Assembly: GCA_914767715.1 (NCBI GenBank)
Contig: OU612070.1
Location: 5,473,501 to 5,537,500 of the forward strand
Reading direction: 5' to 3'
DNA: 64,000 bases
Source: Membranipora membranacea
Taxonomy: Eukaryota; Bryozoa; Gymnolaemata; Cheilostomatida; Membraniporidae
Both the position numbers and the translations under genes were made by a program. This document shows, piece after piece, positions 33,886 to 47,045 of the stretch (positions are counted from its first letter, which is position 1; each line of letters starts with the position of its first letter). The notes below the pieces were generated by a model. The model was not told where the DNA came from and made no database searches. It was given only the letters and a program-made list of their open reading frames with translations.

Positions 33886-36227
33886 TGTAGTATTGTAAAC
33901 TGTCCCCCGCGCGAAAACAACCCCGGGACACTTTACAATATTGTAAACTGTCCCGGGGACACTTTACGATAAAAACAGGCCTATTGTAAACTGTCCCCCC
34001 CTATTGTAAACTGTCCCCCCCTATTGTAAACTGTCCCCCCCTATGGTAAACTGTCCCCCCCTATTTTAAACTGTCCCCCCCTATTGTAAACTGTCCCCCC
34101 TATTTGGGACTGTCCGTATCAAGGGCCCAGCTGTTTATCACAATTGTAAATGGGTCAGATCATCTAACTGGAGCATACCATGATGTTCTGGCTGCCACTA
34201 TGATGGCCAAAGTTGTACCATGGGGATGGTGGTGGTATCTCATTGACATTATTAATGAGTGTATAAAGCCTCTTTTTCATATGGTACTTTGTAGATCTAT
34301 TTTTCGCAAACACTAGTTGTTATTTGAAGCTCCTATGATTTAGAGACGTCTGGTTTGCGAAGAAAGGTGCACTAAGCTAACAGTTGATAGATGTGTAATT
34401 GCCACATCACAGAACACACATACTTTCATTGCAGGTTCATGAGCCGCGCGAAAACAACCACCCCATTCGTTCATCATAAAATCTACCTACGTCAAGCATT
34501 TGCCTGGGAGTGATGGCAGTCAGGCACAAGTGTGAGCGGGAGAAATAATTACTTTTGAGCTTTTCATATTGTGAGGCCTGGTATTGCACTGTAAAATATT
34601 GCTTAAGCTGCGCGAAAACAACCACCCCCAAAGCTGTCTTATAAAGATATCTGTTAAAAAGTCTCAAACATAATGAACCGTGATTTTGCAGCCATAATGT
34701 GATTATCATGAGGTGACCGTCTACCAAATTTTAGATTGAAAGGTTAGAACTTAATGACACAACGGATGATATGTCATTCTTTGCAAATTCATGAGCCGCG
34801 CAAAAATAATCACCCCATTCGTTCATCTTGAAACCTACCTCAAACAAGCATTTGCCTGTGAGTGATGAAAGTCAGTCACAAGTGTGACTTGGAGAAATAG
34901 ACACTTTCGAGCTTTTCATATTGTGCGGCCTGGTATTGCACTGTAAAATATTGCTTAAGCCGCGCAAAAAAAAACAACCACCCCCCAAGCTGTCTTATAA
35001 AGATTATCTGTCAAAAAGTCTCAAACCAAATGAACCATGATTTTCTAGCAATAATGTGATTGTCATGAGGTGACTGTGTACCTTATGAAAATCACCTTAT
35101 GGCTGCCAAATCATGGTTCATTATGATTGAGACTTTTTGACAGATATTCTTTATAAGACAGCTTAGGGGGTGGTTGTTTTCGCGCGGCTTAAGCAATATT
35201 TTACAGTCCAATACCAGGCAGCACAATATGCAAAACTCAAAAGTGGTTATTTCTCCAGGTCTCACTTGTCACTGACTTTCATCACTCACAGGCAAATGCT
35301 TCATTGAGGTAGATTTCAAGATGAGTGAATGGCGTGGTTGTTTTCGCACGGCTCATGAACTTGCAAAGAACGACATATCATCCATTGTGTTATTGAGTTC
35401 TGACCTACTAATCTGAAAATTGGTACACAGTCACCTTATGACAATCAAATTATGGCTGCCAAATCATGGTTCATTATGATTGAGACTTTTTGACAGATAG
35501 TCTTGATAAGACAGTTTGGGGGGGGGGGGGTTGTTTTCGCGCGGCTTAAGCAATATTTTACAGTCCAATACCAGGCCTCACAATATGAAAATCTCGAAAG
35601 TAATTATTTCTCCCGCACACACTTGTGCCTGACTGCGATCACTCCCAGGCAAATGCTTGACGGAGGTAGACTTTATGATGAACAAATGGGGTGGTTGTTT
35701 TCGCGCGGCTCATGAACCTGCAATGAAAGTATGTGTGTTCTGTGATGTGGCAACTACACATCTATCCACTGTTAGCTTAGTGCACCTTTCTTCGCAAACC
35801 AGACATCTCTAAATCATAGGAGCTTCAAATAACAACTAGTGTTTGTGAAAAATAGATCTACAAAGTACCATATGAAAAAGAGGCTTTATACACTCATTCA
35901 TAATGTCAATGAGATACCACCACCATCCCCATGGTACAACTTTGGCCATCATAGTGGCAGCCAGAACATCATGGTATGCTCCAGTTAGATGATCTGACCC
36001 ATTTACAATGGTGATAAACAGCTGGGCCCTTGATATGGAGAGTCACAAATAGGGGGGACAGTTTACAATAGGGGGGACAGTTTACAATAGGGGGGGGGAC
36101 AGTTTACAATGGGGGAGGACAGTTTACAATAGGCCTGTTTTTATTGTAAAGTGTCCCCGGGACAGTTTACAATATTGTAAAGTGTCCCGGGGTTGTTTTC
36201 GCGCGGGGGACAGTTTAAAATACTACA
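33886..36227. mobile_element. 2.34-kb palindromic DNA transposon with 4-bp target duplication
   Basis: The left end TGTAGTATTGTAAACTGTCC and right end GGACAGTTTAAAATACTACA are inverted. Both arms, each about 1.15 kb, mirror each other to the centre near 35,070. Flanks are ACGG at 33,882-33,885 and ACGG at 36,228-36,231; removing the element and one ACGG restores continuity of the exon 8 copy. Each arm contains tandem TATTGTAAACTGTCCCCCC units and blocks carrying GCGCGAAAACAACC. There is no transposase. Mirror-image open frames in the arms are by-products of the palindrome. TGT...ACA ends and a 4-bp duplication would suit a Ginger-type element, but that is a guess. Confidence 0.9.
33975..34105. 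repeat. 19-20 bp minisatellite, left arm
   Basis: About seven copies of TATTGTAAACTGTCCCCCC, with one GGTAAA and one TTTAAA variant. Mirrored at about 36,048-36,135 in the right arm with fewer copies. Confidence 0.9.
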
Positions 36228-36734
36228 ACGGTACAGAAATCAAGGGATGTTGTAATAAATCTGGTCATTTCTCACACACTGTCCAGAACTGCTGGATCTC
36301 AGGCAGCTGCTGAGGTAGGAAGGGGAATTCAATGGCATTGTATCTGTGCGTTGATAAAAAATATTAGGAAATTTGCAAACAAACAAGAAATTAAAGGTAT
36401 TCGGTGTCAAATGCTTTGATGTTATGCATGTGTGAATAACCTTGGAAACATTATTCTAAGATGGGTAGAAGTACATATAAAGATTAATCAAAGCTAAGGT
36501 CTTAAGCAGTGCCTCAGCTGTAGCCATAGGTTCAATTGAGTTCTATCAAGACACACAACCAAGATAATTCACACTGTTTTTGCTTTGAGCGTTAGCATTG
36601 ATATTCATAGGGGTACAGAACTGAAAAAAATGATGTGTGTTGATTTGAGAACACAACTCCTAAATCTTAAAGCTGTACAATAGAGTTCAAGTCAAGCAAA
36701 ATAATGATAAGGAAGTATATACAGCTAAGCCGAT

Positions 36735-36850
36735 GCTGGGGGCTTGAACAATCATCCTTGAAAGCTCCTCCAGTGGGTCTCAAACTCATAACCCCCTAGG
36801 GTCTCATGGCAGCGAATAACAGTGGTTTGATAAGGCGATAACAAAATGAA
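36735..36850 (-). repeat. tRNA-derived SINE fragment
   Basis: On the minus strand, GGTTATGAGTTTGAGACCC fits a degraded B box and CTTATCAAACCACTG a degraded A box region. It is inside the broken membrane-gene copy. Confidence 0.35.
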
Positions 36851-38670
36851 GGCATCTTCAAGGAGCTTTGCCTATTGAGCTTGAGGAACGTTTTTTTGAT
36901 GATCATCCCTTAAATTACAACAACCAGTTTGAAAATTCATACCTGAATGTATCTTTTATACTTTCTTCTAGTAATCTGTATTTCAAGAGACCCAAAACCC
37001 ATATCATATCATATCAGATCAGGTCAACAGCAAAGCATATTTAATTTTGCCCACTGCCAAAGGCTGCAAAGTCAATAGGAAATGTTTTTTGTTTCTCCAT
37101 ACTGATATGGCTAGGCCACAGATTATGGTTCGCATTTTCATGAGAACAGAGGTACAACTTCATTGCTACTTTGAATTCCAATTCCAGGCTGTTGCATCTT
37201 TGAATGTTATCAAGCCGCTTGGGCACCTTCCCCTAGCTTATCTGAATGATATCAGATCAGTAACTCCCATCTTCCGCAATAGCAACAAATACTCACTGAA
37301 GGTACGATGACAAAATCTGGTGAAAATCCTCAAAACCATTTATGTATTTGTGTCTAACAGTGTATAATTCTGCTTGCGTATAAACGGAACTATTGAGGAA
37401 AAAATCTTGAGTCTATCTGCTTCATATATAGCCTGTAGTACTCTGCGGTCAGTTTGTTTCATTCAATGTCAATGAATGGAACCTGTATTTCATGCATGGA
37501 GCCGGTCCAGAAACTCAATACCAATTGTTACCGTGTAATTGCAAAAGCAATGGGTACTGGCAATATTTGCTGCTCTCTTCACCTCCGGGATGTTTCTTAT
37601 GCAGGTGGTTCTGATGGTGATTCAAAATTGTGCTTATTTGATTTTACACACATTTTAAGTACTCTGCAGGCAGTTTGCTACACTTAATGTCAATGAATGG
37701 AACCTGTAATACCTACATGGGACCTTTCTAACAAATCAATGAAATTGGTACTGTGGGTTAACACTTGGTTTAGGTCCTGGGGGAATTTGCTGCTCTTTTC
37801 ACCTCTGGGACGTTTGTTATGAATGTGGTGATTGTGATACCAGATTGCGCTTACTTCATTTACACAAAGTCCTTGGTATGAGTGAGAGGATAGCTCTTTG
37901 CTACATTACTATTATAGTTCAAATTTCATGCAAATATCTGACACCGAGTGCTATAATCACTCTTTCCGGGTCATATGTCGGTCTAGCACACTGCAGTATG
38001 CCAGGTTTGTTACAATTTTAGAATTTGTTGAGCAATCAATTTGTCTTTTATGCCCTATATAAACATCAGACCACACTTAAGAGAGAATGGAAATGAAACT
38101 GGAGCCTCCCGATTGTACAGTGGTGTGAAGTGATGGAACGATGATTCTATATATCCAGTAATCGTAACATTTTGTTCCATCAATATATCAATAATATGAG
38201 TGCCATAATTTCATCCCACTGTCATGTTAAGAAAATTTGATGATGTGTCATATATTTACAAGCAGCCAGGAGCTGCTTCTGGTGTTTTATCCTACATCAT
38301 AAATATTGTTGTTGAAACAATTTGTGTTGCTGCAGCAGCAATCTTGCTACACTTCAAGTTATGTTGAAGAGATATATAGATCACGAGGCTTGGTTGTAAG
38401 ATTGAAGTCTGGATTACAAGTTTTTATGGTACTATAAAACAGATCAATTGAATATCACTGGAACACTACGTCGGTGACAAAAGAAAGTTCGAGGACAAGC
38501 TCCGCCAAAGATTTCCCAAGTACCACTGAAATACTTGATATGGGAACACTTTTCATATTCTTAGAAGCCTTGATGTTTGATGTTTGTTTATTTAGACATT
38601 TCCGGTATCACTCCTAAAAAGGTTGACAAAATTGAAATGTTTACATAAAAATTGATGGAAAAATATTGCA

Positions 38671-39400
38671 CTAGTTGAAAAATCTCATATAAAATTCAAA
38701 AAAGCTGTTCTGCCGTTTTACAGTGCGGCATTTGCTGGGTCGGTATTTGTCGATTACTGCTTTACGGGCGGATTTTCTTTGAGTGTTAGGTCTGATTCTA
38801 TTGTTCAGCGGATGGGTGTTATTGGTTGAAATTTTTAAAAAGTGTTCGCTGCATAGAGACATTAAGAAGTCGGATATATAGGGTAAGGCTAGCTTGGTCA
38901 GTCTATCGTCATAGTGCTCTATGTGTGGCATCATCATGCGTGTAGCGTATCTCTGCACTTTCTCTAGTTTCTCTTTATCGGCTTCGGAGATAAACTGAAA
39001 CCATACTGGGCAGGCGTAGGAAAGAACGGGTTTGACATTGGCAGCATAGAATGTTATCAGTCCTGCGGTGTTCATACCCATGGTCTTAAGCTGCTTCATC
39101 AGATACAGTCTGCTATTGCATTTGCTCACGACAGAGTCTATGTGGTCACTAAAAGACAGTTGAGAGTCTACAGTGACTCCTAATAGTTTAGCAGATTTAG
39201 ATGGGGAGATAAAAGTATCATCACTGGGGATTACATCGAGGTTCATACCAGGTCGGTCAGAAAAAGCAATATTCAATACAACAGTCTTACTTGAGTTGAG
39301 AAGCATACTGTTTTCTAAAGACCAACTATTAGCATTTGATATAGCATCAGAGACATTGTCATCGGTGAGGTTTACAATAGGCTTATAAAATGTGACGAAC
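38671..39400 (-). mobile_element. 5'-truncated non-LTR retrotransposon (3' end of reverse transcriptase ORF)
   Basis: The open frame includes SKSAKLLGVTVDSQLSFSDH, the LLGV...S..DH motif after the reverse transcriptase domain in CR1/Jockey-type elements. It continues through PVLSYACPVW and VQRYATRMM and ends at 38,671. It opens upstream to about 39,395 and is cut off before the catalytic YADD region. It is about 30-40% alike by eye to the element at 58.9-60.1 kb, so a different subfamily. Confidence 0.85.
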
Positions 39401-39748
39401 TAACGACGAATTAACGAACTAGCATGTTATTTATTAACTGTAATATGAATGATGAAAAGCCCCCATGATTGGAAAACCACCAACAACTTTATAAGTCCGG
39501 ATCAATATTAAACTCAAAACAAATTGACCTGGTTAGAACATTAACTACAAGTATTCTGAGCTGGGAACAAATATCAACAGTTTCTGTTTTACAGGCAGCC
39601 AATTGTGATACAGCCGTTGATGGGACTCAGTTAAATGACACATACTGACCGTGCCACCTAGCACAGATTTGTGACAATAATGTCAACTCATTTGCCATTA
39701 TTTCAGTTCAAGTGTGAACATTTTGCAGTTGCACTCACATCTCTTTAA

Positions 39749-40124
39749 AGGGCAACCAAGGTTTCACAGCAATGCATTAATGGGTAGGAAATAATGTGCT
39801 GGGCAGCATCAGCTTTGTGCATTACGCGATGCAAAACTCAAAGTAGTTGCTGACCCAAAGCTGGGTAACACTTCAGTTTAGGAGAGGTTCCAAGTCTTTG
39901 CTGTAATAATTATAGAGCACAGGCCAAATAATAACAGGAACAGGAAACTGCTATGTTGTATTCTCTTTTAGCTGAGTTTGAGTGCCTAATGGAAGAAATG
40001 TTTCACAAGAATTCTGGCTGAATAATACCTGAATTATATTTTGTCTTTTTCCCCATGCAGAAGGTGCAATCTGCTATTAATCAATGGCCATCAATGAAAA
40101 GTTGTTTGAAACCTTGGTTGCCCT
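39749..40124. mobile_element. 376-bp MITE flanked by TTAA
   Basis: Ends AGGGCAACCAAGGTTTCA and TGAAACCTTGGTTGCCCT are nearly perfectly inverted. TTAA lies directly outside both ends (39,745-39,748 and 40,125-40,128), the target site of piggyBac and Kolobok transposons. It is non-coding. Confidence 0.85.
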
Positions 40125-41243
40125 TTAAGGTAATGTCAAAGATGGCATAACAGGAAATCCTGCTCAAAAACCTACGCTCTCTTAAAATCATAAACATTTA
40201 GACTTACCTAATTATTCTTGAGTGCTGAGTTGGGCTAAATGATGGAGGATATTATTCTTGTCTAGGCTCGTCTTTTCAGTTCATGAATGCTGTAGATATA
40301 CCCTCCTTTTGGCTACCTTACCAAGCTAATTATCAACTTCGACTATGGCACCTTTTTCCACGATTCTTCAAACTTCAAACCAAAGTGCTACTGAGAAGAA
40401 AGAGGCAGGTAGGCAGGCAATTTTTTTATTGGCATTTTTGAGCAAATGATAACAGTAATACCCTGGGAGAAAAATAGTCTAATGGTCTACAGTTCCCCAG
40501 ACTAGCCTGTCTAACCGTTCGGTGTACAATGACATAATTTATTCAAACACAGAGAAGAAACCTTTTGGTAGTCTGAATGCAATAGATATAAAAATAATTT
40601 CGGTCCTCCACATTTCAAGGGCATGTCAAACGATACACTTTATTTAAGATTTCATCCTCGTTTGGTCCCAGATCGATTCATCAAATTTGTCTACTGGAGA
40701 CAAGATCAATACTTTCCTAACCCAATTACAGCAGCTGCGGAGATGTGATGCCAACATACTAATATTTGATTAAAACCTGAAATTGAACAACCCATTTAAT
40801 ATGGTGACAAGATATTTCAAGAAATTTAATTACCTCTAACTGCTGAACACATTGGTGTTCTATTGAGCAGCATTTTCTTAATCACTAGACACCATCCCGT
40901 CAGATATGCCTGCTCAAAGGTTGATATGTGGCTCGGGTAGTAAATCTTATAAAATTGGTGGTGTTATCGTAACGATAAACTGGATCCAAAACGGAGACAT
41001 TCTACAGGAGAAGTAATAGTAGGAGAACTTCTTATATTATAAATGGCGATTAATTTAACTTTTTAATTTTAAACAATCCTAAGCCGAAGAGATGCCCAAA
41101 GATTGAGGAAATTACAACAGAAATGAGTGTGGCCTTCCACTGAATGTTGCCTCGTTGCCATTCATACATACATACATACAGCACTTCTTATTATTCAGGG
41201 CTTCATGATCTATATTATGATGATTTATATTTTTCTGATGCAG

Positions 41244-42848
41244 ATGTCTTATGGCTTTTGGGTTCTGTGTTTAGTTGGTATAGCAGGAGTTTATGGAATC
41301 CTCTATTTGAGGAAACCAAATCTCTCTGATCTGCCTGCAGGGAGTGGTGAGGGAGAAGCGGACTGCAAAGTATATGAAGTCATAGGTCGGTGCTTGAATT
41401 TTAATACAAATAACGATAATGAAATGATTCGATAGCTTAAAACTCAGAGTAAAAACAAGAGAAATACCTAAAACTAATTTGGTAGTGATAGTTTTGTAGT
41501 GGGAGCTTCTTTAAGCATAACTTAATCTTTATTGCATCCTCACACCAATTAGATTACTGCAAAATTATCAGATTTTTACTATCGGTTCCATGGAGCCATG
41601 GGCAGAGCATGGGTCTGTCAAATGCTCTGTGTCACAACAGTATACAGTCCTTAGACTCATCCAGAAAAATTAATTAATATCAAGGACTCTCACAAGGTGT
41701 CATAGGCCAGTGATATGAGCTTTTTTGTCAGAGCTTTACTGTTGTACACCTGGTCAAAGCATGTGCAGTCAGTACAGGCGTAGCGTAACTTTGTTCGCAT
41801 CTCTTTTGCAGGGCGCTTACCTACTTTGCCATTCCCTGATATTCACAACACAATGAAGATATGTGTTATAATCGAAATTCATTTGCTGCCATAGACTGGT
41901 TTCAAGCGTCTGAGCAATGTAGATCCTACGGTTTCAAACTGGCTGTATTTGAGACAGCTAGTGAAGCAGATTTCATAATCAATCGCTACTATCATGGAGA
42001 GACAGGTGAACTCATATTTATTTTTATAATATTAATGGGCGTGTTCCAGTACAGGACATTTAATCAACACTGTTGTCTAACGAAAAAAAATTTAACTGTA
42101 AATTGAACGAGAACGGCTGAACAAGGCTTTATTGATTTTGTGGTTCACACACACAAAAGAAAATCATATAAAGTATAAACGCACTCCTTTGGCTTTCATT
42201 ATTATACTTTAGCTGGGTGCACTTCCTCTGCCCTAGTTTGATAGTTTATTTCGCTATATATTGGCATATAAAGTATAGGCCTCATGTGGCAAAAAAGTGT
42301 GGTAGGTAAATTGCATGCGATTCCATCCCTTGTTGTGTATCCTTACCTGTAAACCATCAGAACAGGAGATTTCTTTTTTAGAATGGCTCCGTTTGAACAT
42401 AGGCTTGCGAGAGATAAATGGAGTGTGGATGTGGGAAGACTCTATCAATTTGACTTATGATAGGTCAGTCTAATGATAACCCAATATTGTAAAATTTTCA
42501 TTTAAAGCTAATGTGTGACACTTTAGACAGAGGCACTGAGTGCTGCCTTGAGGGTTTGAAATTGTTAAAAACTGTTCTATTACTAAGCTTTCTTTATGAG
42601 CCAAAACCAATCTTATTTAAATTTACCCTGATACATTATTTACTTTTGACGTATCAACTAAACCGTAATCAATGTATCCCTTAAATTACAGGTGGATGGC
42701 CGTGCTGAACTTAGATGGTTTTTGTGGGAACTTTTATGCGTGGCCACCACCACAAGCGAATGGTACATTTGGATTCAATGAACATTCATGCGCTGACAAG
42801 TTTGGCTACATTTGTGAAGATGAATATTGCACACTGCTTCAGCCTTAA
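41244..42848 (+). CDS. C-type lectin-like gene, disrupted in its first lectin exon
   Basis: Exons: 41,244-41,385 (start MSYGFWVLCLVGIAGVYGIL, a signal anchor, then LRKPNLSDLPAG); 41,812-42,005; 42,382-42,463; 42,692-42,848, ending TAA. The lectin fold is clear: CYNRNSFAAIDWFQASEQC, then WLRLNIGLREINGVWMWEDS (the WIGL and W.W elements), then a last exon with FCGNFYAW and CADKFGYICED, giving the paired C-terminal cysteines. The phases of the last three exons match. In exon 2 the frame entering from exon 1 does not run into the CYNRN frame: TGA at 41,837-41,839 or an extra two bases near 41,863 intervenes. EPN or QPD calcium motifs are not seen, so sugar binding is doubtful. Confidence 0.65.
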
Positions 42849-42959
42849 TCCATGCCTCTACCTGATCAAGACATTTGCTAACCGCTCTCTATTTGTCAGA
42901 CGATCTTGTATATTAATGAGATCCCCAGTTCTCATAGCTCTGCACTGAGCGATAACTAT

Positions 42960-45295
42960 GGTTTTATATTTTGTCCCTTGGATGAATGTTGTTTTTGAAT
43001 CAGGTTTGTGTGATGAACTTTATTGTGTGTGATTCATTGAGATAGATGTTGTTTTTTAGCCATATCAGTTTTTTGTATCAGAAATATCCTTTCAAGGTCT
43101 CAGCCGTTGTTTTGATTTTCCACTTCTACCAATCTACGCCAATCAACTACAACTTCCAACAGCAAAGATTAACCAACTTCCCACCTACAACAACCCCATC
43201 AACCCACACAGGCCAGGTCATGCTTCTTATTGGGCTTCTTTGCTGTGTTTTTCTGAGGTTTATTTTGGGAGTGCTCTATTTCACTACAGCGAGAAACCTC
43301 GACTGAGTATATTTTGGTATGTAATAGATTGGTTGTTTTTGTAAATTAATGGTTAAATTGGTTTGTCATTGTAAAAATAAAATTGATTTAATGTCAAACA
43401 GGCATACAATTTGAAACAGCATCTCGAGTGACAACAATCCTAAATTTAAAGTAAAGCTTGACAAATTTTAATAAGTAAAGACACGTTTTGTATGGAGTCA
43501 CCCACTTCCTCAGCAAGAACAGATGACTACAAACGGAAAGGTTATTCATACCCTCTATGCCTTTACTGCTTTTATATTGACGTTTACATTAAGTTGATGT
43601 AAATACTGTGGCTAGTTTCAAGATGGTTGTTTAACAAGAATTACATTTATATTAGACACAACCTTAATAAACCTGCAATAGAAAGGTGCTTCTTAAGGAT
43701 TCCTTGTAAGAAGGAACTCAAGAAGTCGCTCAGACAGCTTGACATTGGATTATGTGGAATGATCGGAACTCTGTAAAAAAATTTAATATATTTAGACTTA
43801 CTCATAGCAAAGCAATGGACATCATGGCATTCATCAAAGTCATTTCACTCTTCATCTCTCCAAGAACTTAAAATAATAAAATAGAAATGCCGCAATCATA
43901 AATGCCACAAAACTTCAGGGGTGTGGATGACATACACTCAGGTTGTCGATTGAGTTCATGATGGATGTCCAATTGGTTGTGTCATTATGAGTGCAATTTG
44001 AAATGGCTGTCATTTCCATACAACCAATGAGGTAGACAGCCTGAGTATCATTGTCCTATCATGTGGCAGAATTCCCCCACCATTATTTTCAGTGGATACA
44101 GCCAGTGAATTAAGCGCAAAAAACATGTTATAATTGTGTATTGAATATTTATATTTTATATTATATATTATATAAAAACAAGGGGTCCTCCTTGCTGTTT
44201 TTAATCCGACCTCACTGGACTTTCAGCCATGCTGGGCTGCTGAAGCTTTCAAAGCCTTGTGCCATATAATCCAGTTGTTTAAATTTAATGATGTAGTGGG
44301 TGTAAGAAGTAATAAATAGGTACCGTAACAAAACCAGTAACAGCTCCGAGTAGTATAAGAGATAATATGTAAATGAAATCTTTCTTCACCAGGCTTTGAA
44401 CTCGTGTCTCTCGCATGTTACAATAATGAAGTATCTATATATAATACATAAAAATAATTATTTAACTCCATGCACCACCTGACGCTGACCCGCTGAAGCT
44501 TGCAGATTTTCTACTGATCTGAACTAAATATATATGGGTAGAGTAAGCTGTTGTTTGATTTTTTATTTATTTCAGGCACATCTCAGACAACCATATAATT
44601 AACCCACCCTCAACTGGTTTTACTACCCATAAGGACTGGGATTCAGCTGCTTCTTCTATTTTCTTCCAAAACACTTTTTGAAAAAGTGATACGAGGCATA
44701 TGGATATGGGAATTTATATACACATGCATTTATCATAAGCACAAAACTGAAGTTTTGTGGATAATGAATAGTTTAAATCAATGATATTGGATTTTAATTT
44801 ATTTTATAATTAGAAATTAACAGAAGTAAATTTGGTAACGAATGCCAAGAAATATTGTTTTAAAATGACATGGCATGCTATCTAAGGTGGTTAATGACAT
44901 GACAGGAGCCTGGTCCCGGCAGGTCAATATTACTGCAATTACTTGTCGTTTTGGCGGTTCTCATCCACAGCTGTTTCACATTTGATTGGTATTTTCTGTA
45001 AAAGAAAATCAGTTATATATATTCGTTGTATAACATACAACTTAGCAATGGTTTCACTGTACGCTTGACAATATCATCAAAGGTATAGTGAAACCATTAC
45101 CATGCTATGCAATATGCTATGTATCACATTGATTGTTAAACTTTATCAATTCATGTTTTTCCTTTTAATCTATGACTATAGCCCTAAGATAATGTTCCTC
45201 TAAAGGGTTCACTCACACCCCCACCCCTAACTTCCAGTATTAGACATAGTGTCAAGAGTTCAATATTAAGTCTCATTAATATGGTATGCCCTACT
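42960..45295. other. Intergenic region, no gene seen
   Basis: AT-rich with a TATA-rich tract near 44,145-44,175. A short hairpin occurs near 45,047-45,087 (ATGGTTTCACTGTAC facing TATAGTGAAACCATT). Confidence 0.5.
43900..44090. repeat. Weak inverted repeat
   Basis: GCCACA near the left end and TGTGGC at the right, with CAATTGGTTGTGTCATT facing CAACCAATGAGG inside. Possibly an old MITE. Confidence 0.3.
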
Positions 45296-46499
45296 TACCT
45301 TAAACAAATGTAGCACGATGGTTGCACAGCAACACAAATTGTTTCAATCAAGAAAGTTAAGAGTAAGCATAATATACCATAAGCAGCTCCTACAAAATAA
45401 AAGCCATAGACTTCATACAGCTATATGATAAGGACTCCCTAAGGCCAAAGGGCAGGAGTGTATTTGTACAGTTTCTCAACCAAAGACCTATCTTTCATTG
45501 AACTTTCACACAAAAATGCTTCCACGTATACAGTTAAAAATTGGAGAATAACCAAATTATTGGAGCTTACGTATTTAGAAAAATTGATCCTCATGGGAAA
45601 TATGCATACAGTATTTTAGCTAATGACCCTATCTTCCTGACTGACAGTCCTACCAGCAGTCAATGTTTCGCAGGCTAATCTGTTTGGTGGCTCTGTTGAA
45701 ATGCTCATGGTGCTCTGACATGTTACAACAGATTTAGAACTGTCCAAAAAGGTTTTATGTTTATGCAACAGGTAAGCAGCTGAAGACAGATGTAGTATTG
45801 TTACAAACCTGGTGTATTGCAGGGTTCCCATGCAGAAACATAATCCTAGATTCGGTGTCAAATATTTAGTCTGTTTATTCATGATAAGAATCCCGGAACA
45901 GTACGCTCTCACTCCATATGCAAGTGAAAATTTATGGCCAGTCAGTGAGCATTTTACAATGGTTTGCAGTTGAATCTGTTTTGAAACTTCCTATATGGTT
46001 TTATGTTGCCAAAACCCATTTAAAACATATAACATCCTTTGCATATGAGGTACATCCTGTTGCAAGGGCACTAATAGACACGATGCACATATGTTATGTG
46101 TTTAACTATTGATATGGTTTGCCAAATGCAGGCACACCAAACCAAACCTGAGCTAGTACGGACAGATATACTGACCACGCTCACAGCAATAGTGATATGG
46201 TCAACAGTAGCTTTGGAAAATTTAATAGTGTTCTATTGGTGATCATTGTTTGATATATAGTCATGGTATCAACGGTTCCGATTGCAAAAACTCATAGAGT
46301 CTATTAAAAGAAGCCATGTTCTAGTTTGGTTCGATCCCATCCAAGCATGCAGTATTCTTACTTTATACAATTCGACACAGTTGTATCAACTAATGTCCCA
46401 ATTGTTGTAATAAACAAGTTGATCCATTGGAAAATAAAACAATATTGGTCTACGTCTTGTCCAAGTAACATCAAATTTTATCCAGTAATTTTTGATTTA

Positions 46500-47045
46500 A
46501 GGTAATGTCAAAGACTGATCCGAATGTATATTCAGGTATTGTCTTCATTATATAATTTGATTTTCTTTGATATATGACTAGTCCAAATAGACTTTTTACG
46601 TCTCGCCATACAATGCATTGTTTGTGGAGGCATGAAAATATGTGAAATTTAAATCATTAATTCAGAACAGATCATAGGCGCGAAACAAAATCATGCTGAG
46701 TTAATGATTGAAATTTTTACATATTTTCACGGCTTCACAAGGGAAATGCGTTGTATGGCGAGACATAACCAGTCAATTTAGACCAGTCATATATCAAAGA
46801 AAATCAAACTTTACGATGAACGCAATCTTTAAGTATACATTCCACCTGTTTTGAAATTTCTTGCAATTAATTCCACTCCTCCATCTGCATTGACAAAAAC
46901 AATGTTTTCTGCCGGATTTCCTCCCTAAATTGACGCAACGTCATTGGATCAAGTTTTTGTTCAGGTATTCATTTTCAGTAGCTCGGCAGCTTCCCAACAG
47001 TATATGATATGTTGATATTCGGATCAATCTTTGACATTTGAGCCC
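46500..47045. mobile_element. Inverted-repeat element
   Basis: Outer words AATGTCAAAGACTGATCCGAAT (left) and ATTCGGATCAATCTTTGACATT (right) are inverted. An inner hairpin at about 46,558-46,809 pairs GATTTTCTTTGATATATGAC with GTCATATATCAAAGAAAATC, and CGTCTCGCCATACAA with TTGTATGGCGAGAC. It lies in an intron of the minus-strand pseudogene. Two elements may be nested. Confidence 0.65.

Larger units (their letters stand above)
33825..38361 (+). pseudogene. Partial, broken copy of the membrane-protein gene (+ strand)
   Basis: Exon 8 copy: 33,825-33,885 plus 36,228-36,314, split by a transposon. Exon 9 copy: about 37,188-37,302 (PLAYLNDIRSVTPIFR). Exon 10 copies: about 37,550 and 37,775, as a tandem duplication. 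Part of exon 11: about 37,925-38,005. Exon 13 copy: about 38,262-38,361. Exons 1-7 are absent. The insertion, missing exons and lost splice sites mark it as dead. Confidence 0.8.

Noticed and set aside
34437-35715. Two similar open frames of 70-96 residues on opposite strands
   Set aside because: They are mirror images produced by the arms of the palindromic transposon, with no codon or domain support.
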